Notes under the pieces: generated by a model
Databases searched by the model: none
The model's input: the letters and a program-made list of their open reading frames with translations, nothing else
Told to the model about the DNA's origin: nothing
Position numbers and translations under genes: made by a program
Assembly (NCBI GenBank): GCA_013399115.1
Contig: VXAA01003006.1
Location: forward strand, 674,883-738,882
Direction: 5' to 3'
Origin: Anseranas semipalmata
Taxonomy: Eukaryota > Chordata > Aves > Anseriformes > Anseranatidae
DNA: 64,000 nucleotides
Shown here: positions 12,272 to 25,210 of the stretch, piece by piece
Position numbering within the stretch: position 1 is the first letter of the stretch
How the letters are laid out: each line of letters opens with the position of its first letter

Positions 12272-15200
12272 TGCCTGACTTCTTTAATGAAGTTGTTTAC
12301 TTACTACACTTCAGCATTATTTTAAAACAGTAGTTTGGAAGCCCTTAGAGTTGGGGTATTGGAAGAAGTTGTAGATGTGTCAACAAGCACGAATTGCATT
12401 ACATTCTGTTAGTGTAATTTCAGGACACCTGAGCTAGCTTAAACTGACTCTGACACCAAAAGGAGACTAAGGGTAATGAGCTCTTTTTTTCAGATTTGTT
12501 CTTCAAATGAATGGATTTTTTTTTTTAAAAAAATCTTTTTTGTTAAATGAACATCTGCAAGGCCAAAGTGGAGAATTACTTCTGCAAAACATTTGCTAAA
12601 TGTAATACTGCTATATAAAGACCTTTCCTCCTCCCCAACACTGAAACAACTGTACTTTTTCCAAAATAAAGCATCAGGAAGAATGAAGAAAACTCCACTC
12701 CCACACATGCTTTTTTTTTTTTTAATCCCCTTGTAAATTAATCGCTGCAAGTGCTGGCAGGTGGGCTTGTGCACAGAAAGCATGAGAGGAAAAAAAGCCA
12801 AAAGATAAGGGAGGATTGAAAAGCAGAACTTTTCTGTAAAGACAACACTTGAGAGAGAACACTTATTAGGGAATTTACTCTGGAAACCAGTCTAACTTTA
12901 AGATAACCTTGGCTATGGAGAGATGGTTTTTCAAAAGTTTTCAAACTTGGTTGCTCCTAGAACAGCAACTCCAAGGTATTAAAACTAACGTGTTGTCAGA
13001 AGTGTTTTGCACCAGCAAGTCTCACTGGTCTGAGCAGAAGCTCAACAGCTCTGAAGATCAGGATGCTTACCTGAATGTTCATTTCAGAATTATGAGCTTC
13101 ACATTTTCATGTGTTTGCTTTTAAATGTTGCTGTGTGTATGCTGGCAGAATGGGATAATTTTGAAATATGAAGGAGGGAGTATTTGGGTAGTAGCTTGTT
13201 TTTAGAAGAAAAGCCTGATATAGCTTCTGTTTCTTGAGAAGAGTTGGAAGAAGAGAAATGATACAGAAAATGGTAGTCCTCTGATGAAAACTATTTTAAC
13301 TTTTTCTGCTCAAGTTCAGTTGACAGATTATTCTGTCTTCAGTTTCCTGCCAGTTCTTTAAGAAATGTTTAAACATAGGCGATGCTACCAGTGTTGCATA
13401 AACACTTAAATTGATTCCTGCATATTTTTGCTGATACCTTTTCTGAACAAATTGTTGAGGTGACTTACCTGGTGATGAAAATACTCTGCAAACATTGGCT
13501 GTATTTAAAGGAAGACCTCATGCATCTTAAGTAGGCTTTGTAATTACTACTTCCGTTCCTGGCGCATTGATAATACAGTGTGCTGATGACTGCCTTGATG
13601 ATCTTTTGTAAATTAAATTATAAATTACTTAGCTGTTTGTGTATGGATTGTCTGGTTCTGAGTAAAACTGTCCATCACCAGTTTAAGCTTGGAGACTTCT
13701 CACCTAGACAGTGTTTGTGTTCCTTATCCCTTGATGTGTATAGGTGACCTAGGGCAGCTGGTTTTTCATGCTCCCCCGTTCATCTCAACTTCTTTTACTC
13801 AAGAAATAAATTTTAATTCGAGTTTCTGCAGTTTGTTAGCAATTGTTAACCAAACAAACTAGAGCAATATAAAACCCGTTCTTTTTTTTCCCGCTTCCTT
13901 TTTGAACTCTCCAGTTGTTTCTTAATCAAATTTTCTTATTCCTGATGGCTAGGTTTGGTTATATTGGAGGAAGACTTTGGATTTCTTTGGCTTGGGCTAC
14001 ATGGCTATTCAAGACAACTGAGGCTTCATTTTCTTTCATTTTCACTTTGTTCAAGCCTTTGGCATGGCTGCTTCCAAGCATTTGATATCAAGGTTTGTCT
14101 CTTCTGTTAAGAGCTATGTCAGTTAAAAATGTGCAAAATGTTTGAAGCTACTGCTCCTGGGAATCTTAGGTTGTTGGGATATATTGTATTTGTAAATTGT
14201 GGAGTTCCTGATAAGGAAAGGGTAGTGTTCTTGCTAATTTTGGAGACCAAGGAATGTCTTTACTGCTTTTTACTTTCTTTTGTCCTAGTAAGCTAGGACA
14301 TACTACAAAGTCTGAAATGGAGACTATCAGAATAAATTACAATCCTGATGATAGCAGGCATGCTTGGACTGCAGATTTAGGCTTAGCTCCAAGGTGAATG
14401 TGTGTCCTCGATGTATTGGTGTATGATACATGAGCACATGATAAATGCATCCTGGCTGTTCTTTTCTACAGATAAATAAGCTAGATGTCTTTTGCAGTTT
14501 TGTTTCTTTTTTCCATATATGTGGCCATAATTTGTTTTGAAAGCATTAGTAAGAGAAGATTGGATGTTCGTGTTTCTTATGTTGGTGTATTTGTTACACT
14601 TGTTAAGAAACAAAAAGTTACATTATTGTCAGTAAGTTTGAATGAAGTAAAACAGTGATGAGAAGCAGATATGGCCAGTGTGCAAAATGGTCAGTGGTAG
14701 GACACTTAAAACCTGAATATGTCCAATGAATAACTCGCTTTGCTGTCCATTGTGTTAAAGAAAGATTGAACTGTTGTGGTCTACAGCATTTGCTCAGGGT
14801 ATGCAAGTAATGTGAAAATGTAAAATACATTAATATACAAATGTCTTGATTATATGCTACAAAACCACCTCAGTTTAAAAAACGGAGGAGAGAAAACTGT
14901 GGGGTAGAATAATAATAATAATAAAAAAATTACCTGCTGATTTTTTTTTTTTTAAATTTGGGGAGAAAAGTAGTATGTTGGGGAAAAAGTTGTCTTTTTG
15001 GATGGTCACGTTAGTGTTGTGTGCATGCAAGAGTGTTGTGTGCATAGAAAGGGAAAATACTGACAGGAAAGTCTTAAACTCCAGCATTAAACTCCAGCAG
15101 CTCCAGAGCTCTGCTATCCAGTTTAAATGTACAATTTCACAGGCTACCCTTACTGAGCCAGACCATGCATTCTAAATAATGATGAACATGCCAAAACACA

Positions 15201-15890
15201 ATAGGTGTGATAACAGGTGTCTTAATTCCTGGTCTCAGAAGTGTCAAGGGGGATGATCCATGCGTGAGCAGTTACATAGCACTTGCTTCATGTTTACCAT
15301 AGATGATTTTGTAAATAAGGCTTCCTTTTTAGTGTGGAGGAAGTCTCAGATCCATTTATCTTAATGCTCCTTTGCACTTAAGTATTTATATCCCCAGATA
15401 CTTCCAGGGGATTTACTTTTAATCTGCTCTTTCACTTTATTTCCTCCCCATTGGACACAGGATCTAGCCCATTCAAATTCTATGCCTGCTTGCAGAAAAT
15501 TAATAGGTATGTACAGTGGGCCTTATACCTGCTAGCAAATGTTGTAAAGTAGAAACTCAGGTGGTTGGAGTTTGAGGAAATGTGTTTGAAGAAAGGATTG
15601 TTTTAGAGTTTGGCAGTAGACAAGCCAACCTACAGCCTGGCCATGTATTCAGAGCCATGTTTATCCATATAACTTATTCACAATAAGTAGAGAGGGAAAT
15701 TACTATTTTTATATTAAATCTGAAAATTAGCTTAGAAAGATGAGATATTGATAATAGTATCATAGCTAGGCTGATTCTAGATTCAGGGGTTGGATGCATG
15801 TCAAAACTATTTTAACCTGTAGAGGACCTCACAAGATTGCTCCAGATCTCCCCTTTAAGTTGTACCAGATGTTTGTTATTTTACTGAAAT
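12272..15890. other. Unique AT-rich DNA without a gene
   Basis: This stretch holds several poly(T)/poly(A) tracts (12516-12533, 12711-12723, 14941-14953) and a short (TAA)n run near 14910, but no coding sequence or named transposon that I can support. The 30-nt splice-bounded segment near 13.47 kb is listed separately. Confidence 0.6.
13469..13498 (-). other. Candidate 30-nt microexon (minus strand)
   Basis: On the minus strand the segment is followed by a consensus donor (CAG|GTAAGT, seen as ACTTAC at 13463-13468 on the plus strand). It is preceded by a modest pyrimidine tract ending in AG. Its length is a multiple of three and two frames are open. Splice-like pairs this close arise often by chance, and there is no recognised gene to attach it to. 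Confidence 0.12.
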
Positions 15891-15979
15891 GGTTACTTTA
15901 TTATTATTGGTTACTATTTACTAATTGGTTACTATTTACTAATTTACTAATTATTACTAATGGTTACTATTATTATTTT
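15891..15979 (+). repeat. 18-bp tandem repeat (minisatellite)
   Basis: The unit GGTTACTATTTACTAATT starts at 15891 (variant), 15909 and 15927, with a further GGTTACTATT at 15962 after a degenerate stretch of about one unit. The spacing of 18, 18 and 35 shows an imperfect array of about five units. The repeat is itself built from ACTA/ATTA sub-repeats, which suggests slippage origin. Confidence 0.9.
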
Positions 15980-18314
15980 GGGGAGATTGTGCCCTGCTAA
16001 GATGTTGGGGTTGTTCCCTCTGTCACTCAGTACTTTTTCCCAATTTCTGAGTGTGTCATAAATACATTGTTCCGGAAGAAAGATCTGCCTCTTGGTGGAA
16101 TGGAGTATAAAAGAGGAGTGCTTCTTAGACAGGAGCACCTTCCTCAAGGAGCTGTCAAGCAGCTTCAGGAAAACTGGGAATAACATTAGATTGGGAAAGC
16201 ATAAAGTCTGACTATAAATGCTTACCAGGAATTGCAGAAGCTCTGTTTGAGGTGTGATGGGGAGCTGTGTGAATACGCTTTAGGGAGAAGTAGGGAGATG
16301 GAGCTAAAGACAGTATCAGAAAAGCAGTAAAAATGAACTACAAGAATACACTGCAGGACTCTCAATACTTCATATCCCTATAATCTACCATTATGGTGGA
16401 AACTGTAAATAAGCTTCTTAAGAGTTTAAGTTACTTTTGTTGGTTAAGTGGTAGTACTTAATAAGTGCTAATAATCACTGAGAATGCATGTTAAATGGCC
16501 ATTAGCTGGGAGTCAATATTTGCAGCTCTGCCACTTGTCTGCTGTGACCAGAGTGCTTACAGTGGATGATCTGAGAATGCAGATGTCACTCCACCTCTTG
16601 CCCCAGCCCTAGCCTTTACCTTTTCTGTGTGTTTAATTTCAGCATTGGGGTTAGGGAGCAGGCAGCTTCACTGTTTTTACTTCGCTAGGCACTGATTAAG
16701 AGTATAGAAGGCCAAAGGTTTTCTTCTGCTTCTGTGCACTACTGAAGTACACATTGTTAGTTTAAAAAAATAATAAAAATAAAATATTTATTACAGATTT
16801 TTCCATAAAGATGAAACTTCTTGTTGCTAATAATATCCTGTGTTTACAGCCCTTGGGTATTCCTCAGGGACTGGTGGTGTCATGGATGAGGTCACTTTTC
16901 AGCAATATTGTTAGTGCCAGCAGAGAGCTTGGTGATGTCCCTGTTAAAAATGTGAAAGTTCTTGCTGATCAGGGAATGCTCTTTAGTATGTATTTATTCA
17001 GGGAGTTGAAGGAAAAACCTTGAAAATGTTTTCTTTCTATATATTCTACAAACTTCCATTTTTAATCCCAGATCCTAGTAAATTCCAGATGTTTTAATAT
17101 TTTTGCATAAGCTTGTTCATTGATCTAGTTGATGTGAAATAATTAATACAAAATGGAAAGCAAACAAAAACTTAAAGTACACCCCCACATCCCCTCCGTG
17201 TAACTAACTAACCTGAAACAACCAAGTGGAACGAACTGGACAAATGAAGCAGGCCTCAAGCAAAAGTGCCTTCCTAAAAAATTAAGGAATTCTTCCAGGC
17301 AAGTCTGTTCCCTCCCTGTTTTGAAAGGGGGGAGGTAGAGGTTGCAGGAAATGAGAAATGTGAATAACAGAAAATGAAGTCTCTGAAATAATTCAAAGCT
17401 AACTTGTTGAAATAACATCCTTTATAAAGATGTTTTGTACCATGCGTGTATTCCAGTAAGGTTACAGTAATTGCCTCAAGTTGTGTAGAAAGTATCTGAA
17501 ATGTGCTCCACCCAGCACCAGCTCAATTAGTTGGCCGTAAATGAGGGGAAGTATATTTCTACTGAGATTAGGAAGTCTAAACTGCAGCTGTTGTCTACGC
17601 TGTGTATGTGAGCAAAGTAGAACCTCCTCTGCCCTTGTGCTTACATTCTTAAGTCAGAGGAAAGCAGCTACTTCTTTTGATGGTGAACTTAAATAGTTAT
17701 GCTTTTTCTTGTATCAAGCCCAATTAAGGCAATTGGGCTCTGAACCAGCTACTGTCTGGGTTAAGAAACATTTATATGGGGTAGCATATGGAAGCATAAC
17801 CTGTTAACAGCTGTAAATTTTGTTGATTAAACTAGGTGCAGACAAATTCACAAGGGAGAACCATTCTGTGAAGAATTCCAATTCTGACATACAAAGGTGT
17901 CCTGACTATTTTCTTAACAATTGCCACAGTTTCTTACCAAGAATAATACAGGATTTCTTGCAAAATGTTGGCATTGGAGGTTCTAAATGCTAAATGTTTT
18001 ATCAATCATTTGGGTTGTCTTGAATCTCAGTAAACAAACATATGTATCTATGCAGACACCTGGAAAAGCTCTTAGCCCTCAAAGACCACATTCTTTTTAA
18101 GTGAGCATTCAGATCCCCATGTGGCCATAGCAGAGTTTGTTTGCATCATCTGCTGAGAGGCACCACAAGGTAACGCAAGGTACAGGACACTGTGGCCTAA
18201 TTTTTGTTCCTTAGTGAAATTTTGGGATAATACTTGCAAAACTTGTTTGGACAGGAAGGCTGTATGTGTCAAGCAAGACTTTAAACATTCTGAAAGCTTA
18301 AGATATTTTATCTT
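15980..18314. other. Unique DNA with one possible SINE core
   Basis: No gene is visible. The region includes a small MIR-like core near 16.5 kb and a perfect 9-bp inverted repeat at 17717-17739 with a 5-base loop. The rest is AT-rich unique sequence. Confidence 0.6.
16505..16552 (+). mobile_element. Possible MIR core fragment
   Basis: GGGAGTCAATATTTGCAGCT followed by CTGCCACTTGTCTGCTGTGACC resembles the MIR core around CAGCTCTGCCACTTACTAGCTGTGTGACC. Only about 45 bases align by eye. Confidence 0.45.
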
Positions 18315-18470
18315 AGAGTCTTAAAGCACATTTCAAGCAAACATTCTGTTTGATATGAAATAAATTATTATATGGATAGGTAACTGAAGCATGGAGTGGA
18401 AAAATATCTTCTTCAAAGATTACCAAGTGAGTCAGTGGCAGACCCAGCATTGTCAGGAATGTCAGAAGAT
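18315..18470 (-). mobile_element. MIR/CORE-SINE-like relic
   Basis: On the plus strand, GGTAACTGAAGCATGGAGTG, then CTTCAAAGATTACCAAGTGA, then GTCAGTGGCAGACCCAGCA follow the order of the MIR reverse complement (GGAAACTGAGGCACAGAG, CCAAGGTCACACAGCAAGT, GGCAGAGCCAGGA). A weak ATCTTAGAGTC...AGCAC start to the left fits the 3' part. It is old and diverged, but the block order is convincing. Confidence 0.6.
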
Positions 18471-18913
18471 TTGAACATCAAGTCAGCAATGAGACCAAAT
18501 GCAATATGTCAAATAGTGTCAAATACGTCACGTGTAAAATGAGGTCAGTGTTTTTACTTGTACATAAAGGCCTGTGCTCATCTGTCTTTTTTTTTTAAGA
18601 TTGAAGACAAATACATAAAACTTCTGTGAATTGTTGTTGTTAGGAGCTTGATAATGTGCTTTATTGGTCTGATGTGTGTTTGCAGTGCTCATAAGTGACT
18701 CAAGTCCTGCATTTGGTACTTTGGTCTCATAAACCAGCCTGAAGGAAAAATCTGTGTTGAAGTACAGTGGTAGGAATGGAGACAAATCTTTGTGGGTTGA
18801 AGCTTCTAATTCTCGAAGAATGAGTATGTATACAGAAGCTTAAAAAAAATCCATACTCTCAAGAATCTACTGGAATATTTGGGACTGATTAAGGTAATTA
18901 TGTCCATACATTA

Positions 18914-18982
18914 TAAAAAAAAGACCAACAAACAAAGAACACACCAAAAAAAAAAAAACAAAAAAAAAAAACACCAAAACAA
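18914..18982. repeat. A-rich low-complexity tract
   Basis: Runs of A are interrupted by C and CAC. It could be the reverse complement of an old pyrimidine tract or a decayed poly(A). No retroposed body is visible upstream. Confidence 0.9.
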
Positions 18983-19252
18983 GACTGTACTGGAACCAAG
19001 GTAAAACAATTTTGATTAAATGTCAAACAAATGTAGTTCTTCCATAAATATTCTTTATTGTGAATTACAGATGGAATGTTTGTTAATTGGTTTGTTAGAA
19101 AGCAGTACTCTCCACTATTACAGAAGAAACAAATGTGCTTCATCAGGGACATGCTTTCCTGTTTTGCTTGTGTTTTTGGTTAATGTGTTGCTGCAAATGT
19201 ATATACATCTCTTTATATTGTTCCACGATGGTAACTTTAGATAGCAAAAGAG

Positions 19253-19283
19253 TTTTTTTTTCTTTTTTCTTTTTTCTTTTTTT
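19253..19283. repeat. (TTTTTTC)n-like tract
   Basis: T runs are punctuated by C at roughly 7-base intervals. Confidence 0.9.
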
Positions 19284-20174
19284 AACAAGGAGAATAATTT
19301 AACTGGTGTAAACCATATTTGCTGACTGACAGATTTTTAAAGGGGAAAAATTTAATTATTGATTGCACCAGAAATACACCATGAGAAGAGCTTGGAAATG
19401 GCTTCAGTATCTCTGGAAAGAAAGAAGTGTTACTGAACACAAATTTACTTGAATATAACAGCAAATCTCCCTCCAACCCCTGGACTAAATCTGTCCACTG
19501 GTTGTCAGGGAATACAGAGCTTTCCATCTGAAAGTCAGCTGTTCATACCTAGACCATGAGCTCAATTGAATCAGAATAATACAATAATCTTTAATATTCT
19601 TAGTAGAACCCACGTGGAAACATGGAGATGTATAATTGTGTTTAAATACATCAAAGCATTATTGAGGGTAGTGTGACAGAGTCAAGAATAGGATATTGAA
19701 CTTTTCCATGCAACTGTATTTTTTTCCCTTTTAGTATTATGAAATCTAATCTCTCTAATGTGTATGTACATTTTACAGGGTATCCCTGCCTCAGTCTGTT
19801 CAGGGAATGGGTCTGTTTGTGCTGAAGGAGACTGTTTGTAAGATCATTACCTCATTGGTTGCAAAAGCTGATTTTCTGAGGTAAATAATACATAATCAAG
19901 ACAGCTGAATTCTTCCTTGGAGAATCAGATTCCCCTTTGCAGGGGTAACTGGAAGTGTGCTTAAGGATGACTAAATCATTATAAGCAGATTTCTCACAGC
20001 TGATCATTAATATTGCATCTCATTTTCTAGATGCTTGATTTGTGAGATTGAGTGAAGTGCTCATATCTACAACTACATTCAGTAGAGGCTGTTCTTTTAA
20101 CAAATCACATGTTATGGTGTGCCATATTAAACTGAACAATCAAATCCTGCGTGGCTCAGAGCAGGCACTCAAAG

Positions 20175-20285
20175 CTCTTTAACTTTCTGTGGCTTTGTTC
20201 CCCATCTATAAATGGCGTTAATCCCTTTTTCAGTACAGAGGTATTCTGAATGCAAAGCAGCTGTGAAGTACTTACTGTAGGCTTC
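20175..20285 (+). mobile_element. MIR/CORE-SINE-like relic, 3' half
   Basis: TTTAACTTTCTGTGGCTTTG, TTCCCCATCTATAAATGGCG, CAGTACAGAGGTATTCTGAA and GCTGTGAAGTACTTACTG follow the MIR 3' half (TTAACCTCTCTGTGCCTCAG, TTTCCCCATCTGTAAAATGGGG, a GGTTGTTGTGAGGA block, then GTGAAGCGCTTTGAGA). Block order and spacing agree, and the copy is old. Confidence 0.65.
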
Positions 20286-23200
20286 AGAAATAAGAGTAAT
20301 TTGGTGTTCCAGACAGGCCTTCAGTAGTGTACAGTGCTTAGATTACAATCTTCAGAATGAAGAGAAAACAAGTTGAGTAATTTCTCCTTAAGAGCTGTCC
20401 TGCACATGTGTAATTGTCTTTATATAGCCTTTTTTTTTTTTTAAGCCTGATCCTGGAAAATTAAAACAAGATGGTTCAAGTTCAATAACATTCTACAGGA
20501 CTGAAAATGAATTCTTGCAAAGGGAATCCCTAGACAGTAAAGGGGACTGACATCCCCATGTGTAAAAACTCTCAGATATAGTATTCTAACGTATATTTTC
20601 ACTTAGATTGCATTCTCTTAAGCGGAAGCCTTGTGGCATAAAGCAGCATTGTAATTCTGGCACCTTGCTCAAGTGCCTAAAATAAAATAAGTATCCCCCT
20701 TTCTGAAAAATTTGCACATATAGTGAACTTTCTGTGGAAGAAGGTGGTTAGAGCTATTTCTTCATTTGACAGCCTCCCGTTGCATCAGGTGTAAACTAGT
20801 GGTATTTTGTAGCAGCTGTGACTGTTAGGATAAGGTTTGTAGGTAGTCAGCAACTTCTGTTAAACCATCTGTGATGGATGTGGCACTGTAATGTTGGGGA
20901 CAGGAGAACTTGATTTAGATGGATGCCTTTGCAGGCAGTGTTAGTGAAATGCAGCTTAAATGACTGAATGCATCTCTGCCTTCTGCAGCACACAAGGTAA
21001 ACTATTTAGGATTGAAGAAGAAATCAATGTACTACTTAACATCTCTGCTGAGTAGTGCATTTTTCAGTTGTTCTGCTCTGTGGTGCTTGTGAAGCCTGGT
21101 GTTGAGACCATTGTGATCTTCTTCTACTTGAATCATTAAAATACTTCAGAAATGCTCATGATCCTCCAGAGTTTGATTTTCTTTTATTCAGGAGGTGGAT
21201 GGAGGCATTGTGAGGTGAAGGGATGGAGACTGGAAGCTATGCAAGGTGCAGCTTTGCCTTGGGAACAAAAGGGATGGAAGAGTTGTTCCTGCCTCTAGAA
21301 TTAATGCTGGCCCCTAGAACTACGCATGTTGCATAGCAAGACTTGCTCCTTTTGTAGTTTCTCACAGATAATTCATTACCTCATAGTGAGGATTAAAAAA
21401 TAAATAAAAAACACAATAGCTTTATTTTTAATTAGCCATTGTTAACCCTCAGTCTGGGGGGAAAAAGTGGGGGAGGATTCTTAAAACAGATTTCTGTTGT
21501 GTAGTTGTATTTTTTTTATTTTCTATTTTTTTGTTACTATGTTCTGTTTTGGGATACAGAAGTTTTTAATTTTGCTAATACTTACACAATATGAAAGAAG
21601 TATCCTTTTAGAGAGCACCTCACCAGTCACTGGCACACTGGTCACATAATGTAACTTAAAGCTGAGGCTTGCCATGTACTTAAAGCAATAATTTTGCTTT
21701 GTTACATATATGAGAATTGGAGCACAAGTCTTCTAGGACAAAATAATTTTATAGTGCAAGTTAGTTCATTAAAAGCTTTTACAACTTAGTTATTTTCTCC
21801 AGATGGTAATGATATTGAAATAATGTAGGCTTTTCAAACTTTTTTCTCATTATTATTCTTTGAAATAGTTGACAAGGTTTTCATTCAACTGCACTGTTGT
21901 TGACCTAAACTTACTACTGAATTTGTCTGTGTGTTGCTATTTATCCTAAATTCATTCTTGTGTATCCTTCACTGCTCATACTGCTACCTGCATTAGCCCA
22001 GGCTAAATTCAGTGGCAGTCTAAGTCTTGTGCTTACTTTAGATTTGACAGTAGGATTTTGGGGACAATAACTCATGCTTTTAGCTCAGAATTGTTCTTTG
22101 AATTGTTTGCATTATGATGGGGGAAACTGTTCCAGCCCATTCTGAGCCTAGTAAATCATGCATGGTATATTGTACACACATAGTAAACCTCAGAACAACG
22201 ACTTGAATCCTTACTTTCTGAAATAATCATTTTGGAAAGTAAGGATCCAGGATAGGAGGTGTGATAAGGTATAATGGAATGGCATTTTATTTTGAGATGC
22301 CAGTGGCATGAAGATTGTATGTATGCATTTTGGTGTAGGGAAACTGGATCCGAGTTTCAGTAGTGATGGTATTCCTGTAGTATTAGATCTGATAGATCTC
22401 AAACAGGATCCTACACTGAGCGGTAGGACTGCATCGTACTGTCTGCCTGGAAATTGCCTGTGTTTGGAGATGTCGTCTGTCCTGGGAGTTTGCTTTGATT
22501 TGTCACATCAGGTTGGAACAAATAAGATGTGGGCTGTACAAAAGCAGCTTTCTAAGGCTGTCTGGAACCTGGCTACTCCCAGCTGCTGCAAGTTGGAGAC
22601 TAACTGGTCCTGTGTTGGCAGGTTACATGTAAGTGCTGGTGGAGGTCTAAGAGGAAATCGCTGCTTTTGTTTGATCTTCCTGTACTTGTTACATAAACAT
22701 TCATATACCACTCACTAACCAAGAGTGCAGTTAAGTGCTAAGAGAAACAAAGTAGTCCAGCTGCTATTGCAGTAATCGGAGTTCACTAGGAATTCATAAT
22801 CAGCTGTATAAATGGACTTCACAATAAAACCAATCAGTGCAGTGTCACAGGAAGTGGAACCATATACCGTCCGTATTCTTGTTTTTCTTTCCCTCTGAGC
22901 TCATATGGTAGTGTTACCCTAATACACATTTGTGCATCTTTGTACCACAGAAGTGCTAGCAACATGGAGGGAAGTCCACCTGCGACTGCAGGTGCTGGGA
23001 TGTGCTGCCTTCTGTCCATCAGTCTTACGTACTTGCTGGAAAAGTTCATTTCAGTCCTGTCAATCTAACTCAAGCCTGTTTTGCAGGGTACCCAGCAATT
23101 CATCTGCTCCTCATTTTCTCTCATCCTCCCCATTCTGCCTCCTTGCCCATCTCCCCTTGTTTATCTACAGTGGAATATTTTGCTCTAAAAAAGGAAGGAA

Positions 23201-24686
23201 AACATAATGTACTGTATCACAGCACATGCAAAACTGCCTATTTTTCCTCCATGTACAGCTGTGTTCTACCTCTATGTTGCTGTCTTAAGAAATAACTGAT
23301 TCTGAAGTTAGCAGGCCGGTGAAGGTGGTTGTAACTATTTTGGTTGTTGCATTATAATTACTGTTTATCATCTATTAAGATCCTCTGGGTAATAGGATTA
23401 GGTGATTAAGACATGATCTACAGATCTTTTGCTTTCGGTGATTTTAAGCAGTTACGGCAGCGAAAACCTTCAGCTTGCATAACGTTCCAGACTGGAAGAG
23501 GTTAAACGTTTGTTAGTGCTCTGATAGAAGGCCTCCCTGTTTGTGACTGACTTGTCAACAAATGTAAGGTGTTAGGTTCTGCTGGCTCGGAGAACATTAA
23601 CTTAGCGACAATACTTAATTTAGTTAAATACAGCCATTGCTGTCTGATTCTGCTCTGATGTTATAAAGGACACAGGAGCTTTTATGTTCTTGGATGATTC
23701 AGTAATGTCTTGTCTTTCCTTTTTTTTTTTTTTTTTTGACAAGTCAAAGCCTGCTATAGTTCCCTTTAACCCATTAATAGTATAGACTAGCAGAGGATCT
23801 GATCCCTTGTCCCTCCCTAACAGCCACCTCTGTGGCCAGTCCCAGGCTTCCACTCATAACTTTTTATCTCGGTCTTTTTTCCTAGCTGCTGCTTCTTGTT
23901 CTTGAGGGCTTTTCTCAGATATCTGCTGAAAATACTGCACTTAATTACTAAACCGTTTCTCCCTTCTATGACCTGTAATGTGAATGAGGTGCTATTTCTT
24001 ATAATTATTCAAACTGCTCTGCAATGGACATTTTAGCAAAGTTCACAGCTTTTTTTAATAAACTATGGTCTTAATGCCAGTTAATCATTTAAAATGCCAT
24101 TCATGCCTTCTTTTCTGTGTATTGCTTTTCTTCTTGATCTCAATCCTCCTGGTATTCATGGAGCCCCTATAACCTAATATTAGTGTATTATTTCTTCTGA
24201 ACTGGTACTCTTGCCAGCCCAACTGATAGCTTTGTTAGCAGTGTGGATCAAACAGTTGTGCTGTGTCATCCACCAAACCATGCAAACTGTATGGTTTTGA
24301 CTTCACTAAGTGTACTTCTTGCTAGAGCTTGTTTCCTTGGCAAGAGTGATGTGGGCTGTGTTTCGGACATTGTTGATGGTACTTGTGTTCTGTTTTTGCT
24401 TTGAAGTGACAATCACAGAGAAAAAGAAGAAAATACTGGTGTATTTAGAGCCTCATTTACATTTTCTGTATTTACGTGCATGTTTTCTTCTGCTAGTTGA
24501 AGAGCTATTCTAGGAAACATTTCAGATTGCAACTCAGTCTTATAGCTTCACATCAGAACAGCTTTCAGTGCTGCATTTGAAGCCCCTATAGGAAATACCT
24601 CCTTTGATGGGTAAATGTCAATATTCTGTGTCAGTACAGGCTTCAAATCTATTTTTTTTCCTCCATACTCATTCTTTGTCCTTCAG
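20286..24686. other. Unique DNA without a gene
   Basis: I find no domain-bearing frame here. The 136-codon frame at 22308-22718 matches no family I know and has no splice or codon support. Poly(T) tracts lie at 20430-20442 and 23720-23737. Confidence 0.6.
23720..23737. repeat. Poly(T) tract
   Basis: Eighteen consecutive T residues. Confidence 0.95.
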
Positions 24687-24759
24687 GTGGTTTGCTTTAT
24701 GGAGAAGTATTTTCCTTGCAAAATTGGCTCTGAAGTTGTAGAAAGACTTCTGAGGAAAG
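24687..24759 (+). other. Candidate 73-nt internal exon
   Basis: A pyrimidine tract (24654-24684) ends in CTTCAG, and the segment ends AGGAAAG|GTAAAG, so both splice sites are good. Only one of the three plus-strand frames stays open, giving a 24-residue stretch with mixed charged and hydrophobic residues (it includes MEKYFPCKIG and SEVVERLLRK) and ending in phase 1. I do not recognise the peptide as part of a known domain. The frame also stays open upstream to 24615. It may equally be a chance pairing of splice-like sequences in intronic DNA. Confidence 0.25.
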
Positions 24760-25066
24760 GTAAAGCAGAGATTTTGTATTACTTCAGGTCATCCGTGCAT
24801 ATTTGGGTTCGCACAGTTCTTACAAATGGTCTAGCATAATTTAGGTAGGCCTCGCAGGAAATGTGTCATCTTGCAGCCACCTTGTGTCTGTCCTCAAGAA
24901 ACAACTCTTTTTCGTACTCTAATTGAAAAAAAGGCAGTGAATCATTTGGTACCCACTTGTGTCTCCCTGCATGTGTAAATCTAAGGCTATTGCTTTCACT
25001 TTTGTTACAACAAAAACTTTTCTCTGTTGTGCAGTCTGTATGGCTCAGCCCTCAAATTAATGGGGG

Positions 25067-25210
25067 NNNNNNNNNNNNNNNNNNNNNNNNNNNNNNNNNN
25101 NNNNNNNNNNNNNNNNNNNNNNNNNNNNNNNNNNNNNNNNNNNNNNNNNNNNNNNNNNNNNNNNNNNNNNNNNNNNNNNNNNNNNNNNNNNNNNNNNNNN
25201 NNNNNNNNNN
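25067..25210. other. Assembly gap (144 N)
   Basis: The bases are unresolved. The left edge ends in a run of five G. Open frames drawn across the gap are meaningless. Confidence 1.

Larger units (their letters stand above)
18471..20174. other. Unique DNA with low-complexity tracts
   Basis: This stretch contains an A-rich tract (18914-18982) and a T-rich tract (19253-19283) and no recognisable gene. Confidence 0.6.

Noticed and set aside
17717..17739. Perfect 9-bp inverted repeat (AGCCCAATT...AATTGGGCT)
   Set aside because: One or two such stems are expected by chance in a window of this size.
22308..22718. 136-codon frame
   Set aside because: Its Cys- and Trp-rich composition resembles no family I know, it has no splice support, and an antisense frame overlaps it.
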